The position numbers and the translations under genes were made by a program. This document shows, piece after piece, positions 8,778 to 17,065 of a stretch of DNA of 36,928 nt (the first letter of the stretch is position 1; the number at the start of each line of letters is the position of its first letter). The stretch comes from Myxococcus llanfairpwllgwyngyllgogerychwyrndrobwllllantysiliogogogochensis. GTDB lineage: Bacteria; Myxococcota; Myxococcia; Myxococcales; Myxococcaceae. The DNA is taken from NCBI RefSeq assembly GCF_006636215.1, contig NZ_VIFM01000100.1, positions 1 through 36,928 on the forward strand, read 5' to 3'. The notes below the pieces were generated by a model, which saw only the letters and a list, made by a program, of their open reading frames with translations, searched no databases and was not told the origin of the DNA.

Positions 8778-9464
8778 TCACTTGAGGCGGTCCCAATGAA
8801 ATTCCTCGACGAGCAGCCCGAGCGGATTCACCGCCAGCTGCATCTCTGACTCGACGGGGTGCTGGGCGACCGTGAACATTCCGCGCCACAGCACTTCGTC
8901 GCGCGGATTGCCGCGCTCGTCCCACGTCGTCTCGCGCCAGTCGACTTGCCATGTGCCATTCGACACCTGGACCATCGACTTCACTTCGACGGTCACTCGC
9001 TCCTTGGCTGACCGCGCGATGGGGTTGTTCTCACGCGCGTACTGCGTCAACGCCACCTGTGCCGTGCGGGAGGCGAGCAACCAGGCCTCTTCCCAGTTGC
9101 GCTTCACCACCGCGGTGTCCGCCGAGATGCCTCGGATTGCCGCGAGGAAGCGCCGGAGATGAAACTTGATGACGGCATCGGTCGGCTTGTACTGCTCAAC
9201 GGCCGTGCCGACCGGGCCGCGATAGGCGGCGGCACCGACCTGGTCGACTTCGATGATGTGCGGGACGAAGCGCGGCCGAGAGCCGAGGTAGATGACGCCT
9301 GCCACGGCGACGAGCGCAATGGCGATAGCCCCGAATGTGGCGTGACGCCAGTTGGCGGCCTGCACGCGCGCATTGCCAATTCGGTCGTCCCACTCCTTCG
9401 CAGCTCTCTTGAAGGGCGTGTCGATGGGACCGCTGGGGGCGTAGTTGGGTGGTGGTTGAGCCAT
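8778..9464 (-). CDS. trbF: TrbF/VirB8-type inner-membrane protein
   Basis: The 228-residue protein has a short cytoplasmic N-tail, one transmembrane helix (about 43-62, ATFGAIAIALVAVAGVIYLG) and a periplasmic NTF2-like domain. Family marks include FVPHIIEVDQVG, AVIKFHLRRFLAAIRGIS and a WQVDWRETTWDERG strand pair near the end. VirB8 proteins organise assembly of the channel and contact VirB10. It sits between trbL and trbG with 7- and 20-bp gaps. Confidence 0.93.
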   Translation of the reverse strand: MAQPPPNYAPSGPIDTPFKRAAKEWDDRIGNARVQAANWRHATFGAIAIALVAVAGVIYLGSRPRFVPHIIEVDQVGAAAYRGPVGTAVEQYKPTDAVIKFHLRRFLAAIRGISADTAVVKRNWEEAWLLASRTAQVALTQYARENNPIARSAKERVTVEVKSMVQVSNGTWQVDWRETTWDERGNPRDEVLWRGMFTVAQHPVESEMQLAVNPLGLLVEEFHWDRLK

Positions 9465-9471
9465 GGGAGTC

Positions 9472-10833
9472 TCACGAACCCTTCTTGCGGTCCGGATTCA
9501 CCGGGGAAGGGGGAGGGGGAAGGGAATTGAGCTGCTTGGCCGCATCTGCCGCCCAGGCAGGAGCTTCCGCGGCACCAGGTGAGCGGCCAGCAGCGTCACC
9601 AGCCCCAGGAGCTGTTGAGGTGGAGTCCTTCGCGCCCGGCATCTCCGGGAATGACGTGGGAGGTGTGGAGGAGGACGGCTCGCTTGGAGAGGTCCCTGGA
9701 GCCTCCGGGGATGGATTGAGCGCCTCAATCGCGGCGAGCTGACCGCGCCGAAAGCGCTCCATCATGGGCGAGGCGGCCCCATCAGCTGTTCCCGCCACGC
9801 CGTTGACGAGTGCGCCCTGCGCGGCCTTGACCGCGCCCCCAATGCCTCCGGTGAGGCGGGAGCCGAGACTCCCACCTTCGGAGGAGGCCGCGCCCATCTT
9901 CGCGCCCTGCGCGAGGACACCCGCAGTCGTCATCGCCCCGCCACCAATCGCCCCAGCGAGCGACTTGACGCCCTCTACAATGCTCGCGCCCTCGCCCGCC
10001 TTGGCAGCGTTCTGGCCTGCAGCAGCAGCCGTGTTGGCCGTGTCAGCGGCACTCAGGGAGGGGGCGCCTCCGAGCCACCCTGAGGCAATCTGCGGCGCCT
10101 TCCAGAAGAGAAAGGCCAGGGCCCCGACGGTCAACATCATCGCGGTGAGCTCGTTGTAGGTAATCACATCCTTGGAGAAGCGGAGGTTCTTGAGGAGGGG
10201 CTCCACGACGCCAACCACGATAGCCAGGGTCATCATCTTGAAGGCACTCGACACGACGCCACCAATGGCCTTCTCCGCGATGAAGGCCGTTGGCCGGAAG
10301 ATTCCAAAGGGCATCGCGACACCGGCGAGACACATCCACAGGTAGTGCTCAATCACGGCGAAGAAGACCTGAATCGCCATGACGATGAAGCAGACGATAA
10401 GGGCCAAGTAGGCGAGTCCGAAGACAATCGACTCTCCCAGTGCGTCAACGAAGGAGCGATCCCCCAGCTGTGCCGCTAGCGTTGCAGTCGCATCAAGTCC
10501 GTAGGCCGCAATCGTCGATGGGTCGAACATCAGCGACTCATCGCCTCCTCTGCCAACGGCGACGAAACCGAGGCGAATCAGCGAGGTAACGAACGCATGG
10601 ACAAGGGTCGGGTAGCTCTGAATCACCCATGCCCAGCCGCCGAGGAAGAGCACCTTCTTGAAGCCGTCCGAAAGGCCCTTGCCACCCCCGGCGAAGTAGA
10701 GGCCAAAGAGAGTGACTTCGATGACAGAGAGGGTTATCGCGACGGCGAAGATGAAGGGCCTCAAGCGTTCATGCGCTGAGCCGAATATGTCGATGAAGTT
10801 ATTGAGGGCCTGCGTTAACGCATTGAACTCCAT
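9472..10833 (-). CDS. trbL: TrbL/VirB6-type polytopic channel protein
   Basis: The 453-residue inner-membrane protein has several hydrophobic spans in residues 20-270 (for example FIFAVAITLSVIEVTLFGLYF, GLAYLALIVCFIVMAIQVFF and LTAMMLTVGALAFLFW) and an FGIFRPTAFIAEKAIGGVVSS loop typical of P-type TrbL. A long Ala/Gly/Pro/Ser-rich cytoplasmic tail fills the last 180 residues. The ATG lies 6 bp past the trbJ stop, with GAGGTGA upstream overlapping the trbJ end. It is likely part of the substrate path across the inner membrane. Confidence 0.93.
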   Translation of the reverse strand: MEFNALTQALNNFIDIFGSAHERLRPFIFAVAITLSVIEVTLFGLYFAGGGKGLSDGFKKVLFLGGWAWVIQSYPTLVHAFVTSLIRLGFVAVGRGGDESLMFDPSTIAAYGLDATATLAAQLGDRSFVDALGESIVFGLAYLALIVCFIVMAIQVFFAVIEHYLWMCLAGVAMPFGIFRPTAFIAEKAIGGVVSSAFKMMTLAIVVGVVEPLLKNLRFSKDVITYNELTAMMLTVGALAFLFWKAPQIASGWLGGAPSLSAADTANTAAAAGQNAAKAGEGASIVEGVKSLAGAIGGGAMTTAGVLAQGAKMGAASSEGGSLGSRLTGGIGGAVKAAQGALVNGVAGTADGAASPMMERFRRGQLAAIEALNPSPEAPGTSPSEPSSSTPPTSFPEMPGAKDSTSTAPGAGDAAGRSPGAAEAPAWAADAAKQLNSLPPPPSPVNPDRKKGS

Positions 10834-10839
10834 GGTTGG

Positions 10840-11589
10840 TCACCTCATCCGAACTTCGGGAAGGCCCTTTCTCACCTCGGGCTTGGGACCTCGCTCCTGG
10901 TAGCCCTCGAGGCGCCGGCGGCGTGTCTCCTCGGCCCTCTGCTTCTCGGCTGCGGCATTCGCGGCCATCGTGTTCGTCACCCGCTCGGATGCGTCCAGGT
11001 GCTGAATCAGAGCGCCGAGCTGGTTCTGCATCACCGCCAGCATCTGAAGAATCGACTGCAGTTGGCGCACTTCACCGTCGGCCGTTGAAGAGCGCGAAAG
11101 AATCGCTTGCGCTGATTCGCTGTTGGCCTGCTGCACCTGAGTGACCTTCATCTGGAGCTGGCGGGCCGCCGTGACTGTCGAGTTTATTTGCTGCAACCAC
11201 CCCCCGTACTGCGCTGCGAACTCCGAGAAGCGAACCTGCGTGAGGTCTCGGTTGGCGGTGAGCGCCTCGAACTGCCGGTCGACGGACCCAACCGTCTGCT
11301 GGATGGATTCGATGCTCTGGTTCGTCTGTAAGAGCAACTGCTGCACCCGGCCGAAATCCCCCTGCGACAACATCTTGGCCGAGTTCAGGGTGGACTCCAG
11401 CTGGGCCTTCGTCGTCAGCAACTGCTGCGTCATCGTGTACCCCTGCATCAGGGTCTCAACGAGAAGGCCGCTGAGGACGGCGACATCACCGCCGAAGAGG
11501 TCCGCTCGAGCGGGGCCAGGCCGGACCAAGCACAGGATGAGGGCGACGGCTGCGATGCGGCAGGGCAGGGAGGAGGGCGCGAAGTTCAT
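10840..11589 (-). CDS. trbJ: TrbJ/VirB5-type minor pilus protein
   Basis: The 249-residue secreted protein has a signal peptide ending PARA|D near residue 30, then a Gln-rich helical body (TMTQQLLTTKAQLESTLN, VQQLLLQTNQSIESIQQTV and VRQLQSILQMLAVMQNQLGALIQ) typical of VirB5/TrbJ. The basic C-tail is variable. Its ATG overlaps the trbE stop as ATGA, so the two genes are translationally coupled. VirB5 proteins sit at the pilus tip and help contact recipients. Confidence 0.92.
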   Translation of the reverse strand: MNFAPSSLPCRIAAVALILCLVRPGPARADLFGGDVAVLSGLLVETLMQGYTMTQQLLTTKAQLESTLNSAKMLSQGDFGRVQQLLLQTNQSIESIQQTVGSVDRQFEALTANRDLTQVRFSEFAAQYGGWLQQINSTVTAARQLQMKVTQVQQANSESAQAILSRSSTADGEVRQLQSILQMLAVMQNQLGALIQHLDASERVTNTMAANAAAEKQRAEETRRRRLEGYQERGPKPEVRKGLPEVRMR

Positions 11590-14054
11590 GCGACGCTTCT
11601 TTCAGTTGAGGTGTGGTTGCGGAGCAGGTCCGCGGCCCAGTCGAGCTTTCGGTGGCGCAGCATCAACTCTGCGCGTTCGGTCGGCCGCGCTGGTCGGTGA
11701 GCTGCGACGGTGTCGAGAAACTTCTGGTCATCCGCGCCCGACATGCCTGCAAACGTCAGGGCAACAGGCCCCAGATCGAGCTGGAACAGTCGCCGGTTGC
11801 TTCCACAGGTGGCGAAGTAGTCGCGCTTGGGCAACGCGTTCGCGAGCGTCTGGAGGTCCCTCTGGGCGAGTCCGCATTCTCGGTAGGTGGCGGACCGCAT
11901 CGGGTCGAGAGCACGCGGGTCCGGCAGGAACACCTTGGTCGCGCAATTCGAGAGGATGGTGTTGACCAGGTCTTTGTTCTTCATCATGTCGTCGACCTCC
12001 TGGGTCGCGAACACGACGAAGACGTTCTTCTTACGCAAGGTCTTCAGCCAGTCTTCCAGCTTCCGGGCCCAGTACGGGTGGCGAAACATGAGCCACGCTT
12101 CATCGAGTACCACCAATGTTGCTCGCCCATCGAAGCGAGCCTCGATTCGATGAAACAGGTACTGGAGAGCGGGCACCACCGCGGCATCACCAAGCTTCAT
12201 CAGGTGGCCCATCTCGAACATCGTCCACGTGCTGCGCTGCAGCTCATCGCGGTTGCCGTCGAAGATTTGCCCGTAGTTGCCCTCCTTCGTGTACGGCCGA
12301 AGGGCTGCCCTGAGGTCCTTGCGGTGAGTGCCAAGGAGGTCCGCGAACTGCGACATGGTGCGGAGGCTCACCGGCATCGTGGCTACGTTGTTGAGCGACT
12401 CGTCTACGGCCTTCTTCACGTCGGAGCCGACGTTCACGCCCTGGAGCTCGAGCATGGTCGCGATGAAGTCGGCAGCGAAGATGCGGTCCGCACGGGTCTC
12501 CAGCGCGGCGAGCGGCTGCCACGACATGGGAGCGTTGGGGTTCCCGGGCTCGTAGATGGCGCCGCTCATTGCGAGGGTGGCGGCCCGTGCCGAACGGTCC
12601 TTGTCGAAGATGAAGACCTGGGCACCCGGGTACTTCGTCCATTCGAGCGCGAGCGCGGCAAGGAGCGTCGACTTGCCGGCCCCACTTGGGCCGATGACGG
12701 CGGCATGGCCCAGGTCTCGCTCGTTCAAGTTGAAGGAGAAGGGGCTCGTCCCGCCGGAGCAGAAGATGTTGGGAGCTCCAACGCCGGTGACGGCGCGGAG
12801 GTGCTCGTTCACCGCGGCGCCGGTCCACGGGGCTGAGAGGGGGATGAGGTGCGCGACGTTGAGGGTGTGCAGAAGCGGCCTCCGCACATTGCGGTAGACC
12901 TCTCCCGGCAAACTCCCCAGCCAGGCGTCGCGCGAGTTCAGTGCAGTCTCATCGATGAGACTGAAACCAAGGGATTGGACCCCCTGGCGGAGTGTGGCGA
13001 GCTTCTCACGCGCGAGCGTGAGGTCCTTGTCCCAGCAGGTGAGCGTTGCGGTGTAGAACCCGTATGCAACAGCGCCCGAGCCGTGGAGGCGCTGTGCCGT
13101 CTTCGCATCATCGGCAGTGTCGACTGCCGAGTCATTCTGGTGGACGGACTCTTCCTTGGTGAGAAAGCCCAAGGCGAGCGAGCGCAGCCCCTGCCTCTTC
13201 TTGAACCAAGACTTCTTGAACTTGTCGAGTTCAGCGTCCGCCTCCTCCTTGTCGAGGCAGATGAACCGAGTGACCCACCGATACTCAATCTGTGCCGCGT
13301 TGAGGGCCTCCAGAAGCAGGGGGAGCCCTTCGAGTGGGAATCCAACGAATGTGGCCGTTGGAATGAAGTAGTCCCCCAACATCGGGACGTCCCCACTCGT
13401 GAACGGGGAATCCGGGAGAAGGGCATCCAGGTACATCGGCGTCTCTGGGACGGCGACAGGATGCCGATGCATCGAAATCGTGCTCTTGAGGTACGTGAGC
13501 GTTTTCGCGTCGTCGAGCTCGTCGACGTGCGCGACCGCTGTCGAGAGGAGCCCGGCGATTTCCCGAACGGTGTCGGTGAAGTACGCCAGGTCCTCGTCGA
13601 TGGAGAGACCCGTGGTCGCTTCATTGGTGGGGTCGTCGTAAAGCAATGCCTCCAGTCGCTTCTGGTGGGTCGCTGGGAGCTGGTAGGTGAACGTCAAGAA
13701 GTACCGAGAATCGAAGTGAGCGAAATCCCGGTATGCCTCCCGCCGCTCGAAGTCGATGAGCACTCCGACCGGACTGCTCCACTTTGGTGCTGGAGGGACG
13801 CTGAGTTTCAGGCGCTGGGCTTCGATGTGGTAGGCCCAGCCGGAGCCGAGCCGTTTCAAGGCGTTGTTGATACGAGCAGCCGCAGTGATTCGTTCGGGAT
13901 GCCCCGCTGACTCCAAATCGTGGCCACGAAATGAGAAAGTCTTCTGCAGGAGGCCGTCCTTCTGCAGGACAACTCCAGGCGCGACGAGCGCAACCCAGGG
14001 CAGCATGTCCGGCAGTCGGTCGGTCGGCTGGCGATACTCGCGGAGATTGAACAT
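11586..14054 (-). CDS. trbE: TrbE/VirB4-type ATPase
   Basis: This 822-residue ATPase powers pilus biogenesis and substrate transfer. The Walker A motif GPSGAGKST is at about 455-463 and Walker B (LVVLDEAWLMF) near 650, followed by the WLKTLRKKNVFVVFATQEVDD segment and a conserved C-domain (LDLGPVALTFAG). The N-terminus NLREYRQPTDRLPDMLPWVALVAPGVVLQKDG is characteristic of the TrbE group. Length is normal. It lies 8 bp after trbD. No VirB11/TrbB ATPase is found in the window, so this is the only visible motor of the system. Confidence 0.97.
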   Translation of the reverse strand: MFNLREYRQPTDRLPDMLPWVALVAPGVVLQKDGLLQKTFSFRGHDLESAGHPERITAAARINNALKRLGSGWAYHIEAQRLKLSVPPAPKWSSPVGVLIDFERREAYRDFAHFDSRYFLTFTYQLPATHQKRLEALLYDDPTNEATTGLSIDEDLAYFTDTVREIAGLLSTAVAHVDELDDAKTLTYLKSTISMHRHPVAVPETPMYLDALLPDSPFTSGDVPMLGDYFIPTATFVGFPLEGLPLLLEALNAAQIEYRWVTRFICLDKEEADAELDKFKKSWFKKRQGLRSLALGFLTKEESVHQNDSAVDTADDAKTAQRLHGSGAVAYGFYTATLTCWDKDLTLAREKLATLRQGVQSLGFSLIDETALNSRDAWLGSLPGEVYRNVRRPLLHTLNVAHLIPLSAPWTGAAVNEHLRAVTGVGAPNIFCSGGTSPFSFNLNERDLGHAAVIGPSGAGKSTLLAALALEWTKYPGAQVFIFDKDRSARAATLAMSGAIYEPGNPNAPMSWQPLAALETRADRIFAADFIATMLELQGVNVGSDVKKAVDESLNNVATMPVSLRTMSQFADLLGTHRKDLRAALRPYTKEGNYGQIFDGNRDELQRSTWTMFEMGHLMKLGDAAVVPALQYLFHRIEARFDGRATLVVLDEAWLMFRHPYWARKLEDWLKTLRKKNVFVVFATQEVDDMMKNKDLVNTILSNCATKVFLPDPRALDPMRSATYRECGLAQRDLQTLANALPKRDYFATCGSNRRLFQLDLGPVALTFAGMSGADDQKFLDTVAAHRPARPTERAELMLRHRKLDWAADLLRNHTSTERSVA

Positions 14055-14062
14055 GGGTGTAT

Positions 14063-14323
14063 TCAGGGGTCGAGTCGCCGGCGTCCACGTGCGGCCCGCC
14101 GTGCGACATCGAAGAAATACGGGTCAACCTTGGTGAGCCAGGCGAATCCGGCATGAAGGCCGACGCTGAGAATCAGCACCCACCAGACCCTCGCGCCCAG
14201 CACGAATCCCGCCGTCGTCACCCACAGCATCTTCGCGAGCTGCTCAGGCAGCCCGGCGATGCTCCTCGGCAGGAGGAGACTCTGGTGGATGGGCGCTCGC
14301 CCGTCGTTCTCGGCGGGGGTCAC
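14063..14323 (-). CDS. trbD: TrbD/VirB3-type protein
   Basis: The 86-residue protein has the VirB3 pattern: a conserved soluble start (APIHQSLLLPRSIAGLPEQL) followed by two close hydrophobic stretches (MLWVTTAGFVLGARVWWVLILSVGLHAGFAWL) and the DPYFFDVARR end. The GTG start at 14323 overlaps the trbC stop (GTGA). A longer open frame to 14545 lies over trbC and is rejected. VirB3/TrbD is an inner-membrane partner of VirB4/TrbE, the next gene. Confidence 0.9.
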   Translation of the reverse strand: MTPAENDGRAPIHQSLLLPRSIAGLPEQLAKMLWVTTAGFVLGARVWWVLILSVGLHAGFAWLTKVDPYFFDVARRAARGRRRLDP

Positions 14324-14652
14324 ACCAGAGCCCCGCCAGAGAAGCCCAGCATGGGCAGCCCCCACGCGCTGGCGTTGAACGCAATCGAGAGGCCGAAGCC
14401 AATCTGCGCGGCTCTCTTCATCCAGCCCCCCCCGCCCTCTGATTGGGCGATGGAGAAGCCGAAGAAGAGGATGACGATTCCGCCCGCGATCTTCGCGAAC
14501 GGCCCGGTGATGCTCCGAGAAATCTGCTCGAGCGGTCCCTCCCAAGGCATGCCGGCGGACGCAGCGAAGGCGTCGGCCGGGAGCATGCAGAAAACCAGGA
14601 GGAGCACGAGCAACACGACGTACGGAACGCGATTCAGGCGCATGGCTGTCAT
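14320..14652 (-). CDS. trbC: TrbC/VirB2-type pilin precursor
   Basis: The 110-residue prepilin has a hydrophobic leader (VVLLVLLLVFCMLPADAFA, cleavage after AFA) followed by mature pilin with two membrane helices: ISRSITGPFAKIAGGIVILFFGFSIA and, after the QSEGGGGWMKR loop, AAQIGFGLSIAFNASAWGLPML. It is first in the trb operon. The start could be ATG 14652 or ATG 14643, because neither has a strong ribosome site; GGAG is 15 bp above the first. An operator-like repeat overlaps this start. The likely processing enzyme is the TraF-like peptidase at 1.3-1.8 kb. Confidence 0.9.
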   Translation of the reverse strand: MTAMRLNRVPYVVLLVLLLVFCMLPADAFAASAGMPWEGPLEQISRSITGPFAKIAGGIVILFFGFSIAQSEGGGGWMKRAAQIGFGLSIAFNASAWGLPMLGFSGGALV

Positions 14653-14662
14653 TCTATGGAAT
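14646..14662. promoter_or_regulatory. Operator-like copy at the trbC start
   Basis: CTGTCAT-TCT-ATGGAAT on the plus strand overlaps the trbC start codons. It shares CTGTCAT-NCT-ATGG with the element over the trb -10 box and the left half of the perfect palindrome at 21805-21821. A protein bound here could repress trbC translation initiation or transcription. Confidence 0.4.
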
Positions 14663-14670
14663 CACAACTC

Positions 14671-14700
14671 CGGACACACGTCCGCCTTGAGGCATTCAAG
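14671..14700 (-). promoter_or_regulatory. Two small hairpins in the trbC leader
   Basis: CGGAC-ACAC-GTCCG (14671-14684) and CTTGA-GGCAT-TCAAG (14686-14700) lie between the predicted trb transcription start and trbC. Both are perfect 5-bp stems, one base apart. They could shape the short leader RNA. Confidence 0.4.
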
Positions 14701-14716
14701 AGGGGCGCCGGCTGTG

Positions 14717-14747
14717 ACACCATAGCATGACAGACAGAGACCTACAA
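14717..14747 (-). promoter_or_regulatory. Putative trb operon promoter with operator over the -10
   Basis: Minus strand TTGTAG (14747-14742), 17-bp spacer, TATGGT (14724-14719). The element CTGTCATGCTATGGTGT (14733-14717) covers the spacer end and the -10 box. Thirteen bases (CTGTCATGCTATG) are identical to the operator at the surface-lipoprotein operon. Confidence 0.55.
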
Positions 14748-14767
14748 CCGCACCGCGCCGCGTGTCG

Positions 14768-14962
14768 TCAGAGGGGCGCTGACACGACGATGGAGCACGA
14801 CTCGGGGCTCAGTTCGTGCCACCGGTGACGCAGGAAATACACCAGGAGTGCGCCTTCACGCTCATCCCCAGCACGAATCTCCCCCTCCTCGAGCAGCTCC
14901 CCATCATCGAGGACCCGGTAGAGTCCTCCTGCGACTGTTGGTGCAATCTCCGCCGTCAGCAT
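14768..14962 (-). CDS. Small protein upstream of the trb operon, 64 aa
   Basis: Unrecognised acidic protein of 64 residues (MLTAEIAPTVAGGLYRVLDD ... SIVVSAPL), likely a small alpha/beta fold. The ATG at 14962 has a strong GGAGG ribosome site 4 bp upstream, and a promoter with exact 17-bp spacing lies just above it (14983-15011). It occupies the place where trbB stands in many P-type loci but shows no ATPase motif. Size and position would suit a regulator or anti-regulator, which is inference. Confidence 0.6.
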   Translation of the reverse strand: MLTAEIAPTVAGGLYRVLDDGELLEEGEIRAGDEREGALLVYFLRHRWHELSPESCSIVVSAPL

Positions 14963-14982
14963 TTCGCCTCCGTGTCTGCAAT

Positions 14983-15011
14983 TCCATAACATTGCGGCGA
15001 GACATTCGCAA
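14983..15011 (-). promoter_or_regulatory. Putative promoter of the 64-aa gene
   Basis: Minus strand TTGCGA (15011-15006), 17-bp spacer, TATGGA (14988-14983), about 20 bp above the ATG. The TATGG form of the -10 box matches the trb promoter. Confidence 0.45.
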
Positions 15012-15056
15012 GGCGGCGCGACGGCACTGAGTCAAGAAATTTCGCCGGCTCTCTTC

Positions 15057-16757
15057 CTACTGCCCCTTCCGTCGACGAGCGGCCTCTTCAAGCCGCTTCC
15101 CGAAGACGGCCAACGCCTCGCCCTTGGTCCGCGGAATGCCACTTCGCCCGGTGCAGTCGCAGCCCTCCAAAGGGCACAGGGCAACCTCGCCCGGCGGCCT
15201 CGCCGCCTCCCACGCGGCATAGAGACTCCGGACTCGAGGACCGATGAGGAGCTCGAAGTTCGCTTCGATTTCTTTTCGGAGATCGGGGCGGCCCCGGGCC
15301 GCCTTCCACTCGTTGGGATAGGCCTCGGAGGCCACGAGGGCAGGGCTCCACTTTTTCACCCGCCCGGAAAGAACGACTTCCACAGGATCTCCGAGATTGT
15401 TCATCACCCAGAACCGGCGCGGCTTCCCCCCCTCTTCAACGTTGTGCCGTTTCCAGCACCGCTCGACTTCTTTCTCCAGGGCGGTGGGAGGCCGTGTTGA
15501 CACCGGGGCGGGTGGTGTCTCGGCAGGGGGCGGCGAAAAGGCGCCCTTCCCGGATAGCCCTGCGTGTTGTGCGGTGCTGCGGCTCGGGTTGTCGAGAGGA
15601 GGGGTAAGGGTGCTGCGGTTCGTGGGAAGGGCGGTGCGGAATTGGACTTCCGGCACTGGGGGAGGTTTGGTGCTGCCTGTGTTGGCGACTGCGGCCAAAG
15701 GCCGCTCCACTGAGCTGTTCGCTCGTGAGTTATCCACAGGCCCCGCAACTACAAAAGAGAACATCCTTTGGGGTTGAGGTTCCTCAACTGGTGTCGGGTG
15801 ACTTGGAAGAAGTCGCTTGGCGGCGTGTCGGCACACCTTTTTCGTGAGGTCGAACACCTCGCCGAGGATGCCCGTCAGCACCCTGGCCCGAGTCCCTCTG
15901 AGCCGCGCCTTGCGACGGCCCAAGTCGTCCCAGGTGATGCCGCGGGCGTCGAGCCAGGCCGCACCAGCAGGCGTGAGGTAGGTGATGCCGTGGGTGTTGA
16001 CCCGTGCGCGCTCAACGCCGTCCTTCGTCACGATGGAGGCGCAGCGCTGGTCCGCCGGCCTGTTGGCGGTGACGTCCGCGACACGGCGAAGCGGGGCATA
16101 GTGGCGAATGAGGCCCAGCGTGTCGCCGAGCTCCAGGGCATCGCAGATGGTGGACTTGTCCCGGCCGATGGCCTTCGCCTTGAACCGCAGGGGGACCTGG
16201 ACCCCAACGCCACAGAGGGCTCGGCGGTCACCAGGCGAGTAGCGGCGCGCCGCTGGAAGGCCGTGGAAGGGGCGGAGGAGGGCCATCAGGGCGCCCAGCG
16301 TGGGCGTCACCTTCTCGGATGCCTCCCATTGGTCGAGCTCCGCGACGTGCCGTTCCGCGAGGCCGTTGAGGCGACCAAGGACCTTCGCGAAGTCGGCCTC
16401 AACGACGTAGCTGCGTGGGCTGCAGAGTTCATCAGCCCGGAGTCCCGTCAGGACTCCCTTCTCAGCGTGAGCTTGAGCCCTGGCCCTGCGGGCCGCCTTC
16501 ACGTCCTCGTCGAGCCTCGCGCTGTCCTCTGGCGTCCAGGGGATGTCACAGCCAACAGGCCGGTGGACCAGCGCTGACAGCTCCCCCTCCTGCGCGTGCG
16601 TCCTGCGCCCAACGAGGTCGAGGCGGAGCTGCTGCGCCAGGTCGCCGATAGAACGCGGCCCGCCAGTCCCCAAAGCACCCCGGCTCGGGGCTGTAGGGAA
16701 GGAGGCTCGGCGTTGGTCGGACGACGTTGGAAAATCAGGGGGTTGGCGAGTGTACAT
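15057..16757 (-). CDS. Winged-helix DNA-binding protein, candidate replication initiator or regulator
   Basis: About 566 residues from the ATG at 16757. That start has no good ribosome site, so the true start is uncertain. A helical segment with a winged-helix look lies near the middle: VPLRFKAKAIGRDKSTICD followed by ALELGDTLGLIRHY, then a strand pair ending RVNTHGITYLTPAGAAWLDA. The next 130 residues are Pro/Ser/Thr-rich linker. A separate C-terminal domain begins ALEKEVERCWKRHNVEEGG and ends with a small Cys cluster (CPLEGCDC) and a basic tail. I do not recognise the family. The domain order (wHTH, linker, C-domain) fits plasmid replication or partition proteins and also some phage-like regulators. 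It lies upstream of the trb operon, on the same strand. Confidence 0.7.
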   Translation of the reverse strand: MYTRQPPDFPTSSDQRRASFPTAPSRGALGTGGPRSIGDLAQQLRLDLVGRRTHAQEGELSALVHRPVGCDIPWTPEDSARLDEDVKAARRARAQAHAEKGVLTGLRADELCSPRSYVVEADFAKVLGRLNGLAERHVAELDQWEASEKVTPTLGALMALLRPFHGLPAARRYSPGDRRALCGVGVQVPLRFKAKAIGRDKSTICDALELGDTLGLIRHYAPLRRVADVTANRPADQRCASIVTKDGVERARVNTHGITYLTPAGAAWLDARGITWDDLGRRKARLRGTRARVLTGILGEVFDLTKKVCRHAAKRLLPSHPTPVEEPQPQRMFSFVVAGPVDNSRANSSVERPLAAVANTGSTKPPPVPEVQFRTALPTNRSTLTPPLDNPSRSTAQHAGLSGKGAFSPPPAETPPAPVSTRPPTALEKEVERCWKRHNVEEGGKPRRFWVMNNLGDPVEVVLSGRVKKWSPALVASEAYPNEWKAARGRPDLRKEIEANFELLIGPRVRSLYAAWEAARPPGEVALCPLEGCDCTGRSGIPRTKGEALAVFGKRLEEAARRRKGQ

Positions 16758-17026
16758 GCGGCACGCGCGCGCAACTCGACAACCCGGGCCAACCACGCTA
16801 GCTTCAGCGCCGGTCGTCCAGGTTGTTGGGCGCACCAGTAGCGGCCGGGTTCAAACGGCGGCTACGACAGGGATGGTGAGGCCCCCCCGGCGCGAACCGA
16901 TAGAGGGGCTTCTCAAGGTTCAAAGGGCTGTCAGCGTTGGCGCGCTGGCAGCCTTTCCTCTTTCTGGACGCTGCGAGAGCTACATGGCCTGCCTCACTCG
17001 TGAGGTTTGGAGTGTTGATCCACGTC
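16758..17026. other. Intergenic region upstream of the winged-helix gene
   Basis: No gene is supported here. Two copies of GGTTCAAA-N-GGC lie about 66 bp apart (near 16850 and 16917), and GCTGTCAGCG...CGCTGGCAGC forms an imperfect hairpin near 16926-16951. The promoter of the winged-helix gene should be here but I see no convincing pair of boxes. Confidence 0.4.
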
Positions 17027-17058
17027 GGGGGTGATCGGAAGGCCGATCAGCATCCCCC
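17027..17058 (-). terminator. Hairpin after the surface operon
   Basis: TGATCGG-AAGG-CCGATCA (17032-17049) is a perfect 7-bp stem, extended outside by GGGGG (17027-17031) and CCCCC (17054-17058). It lies 8 bp past the stop of the beta-barrel gene. Confidence 0.6.
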
Positions 17059-17065
17059 TGTCGGA

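Noticed and set aside
14063..14545. 160-codon version of trbD
   Set aside because: The first 74 codons overlap trbC in another frame; the GTG at 14323 gives the normal VirB3 length and a GTGA overlap.
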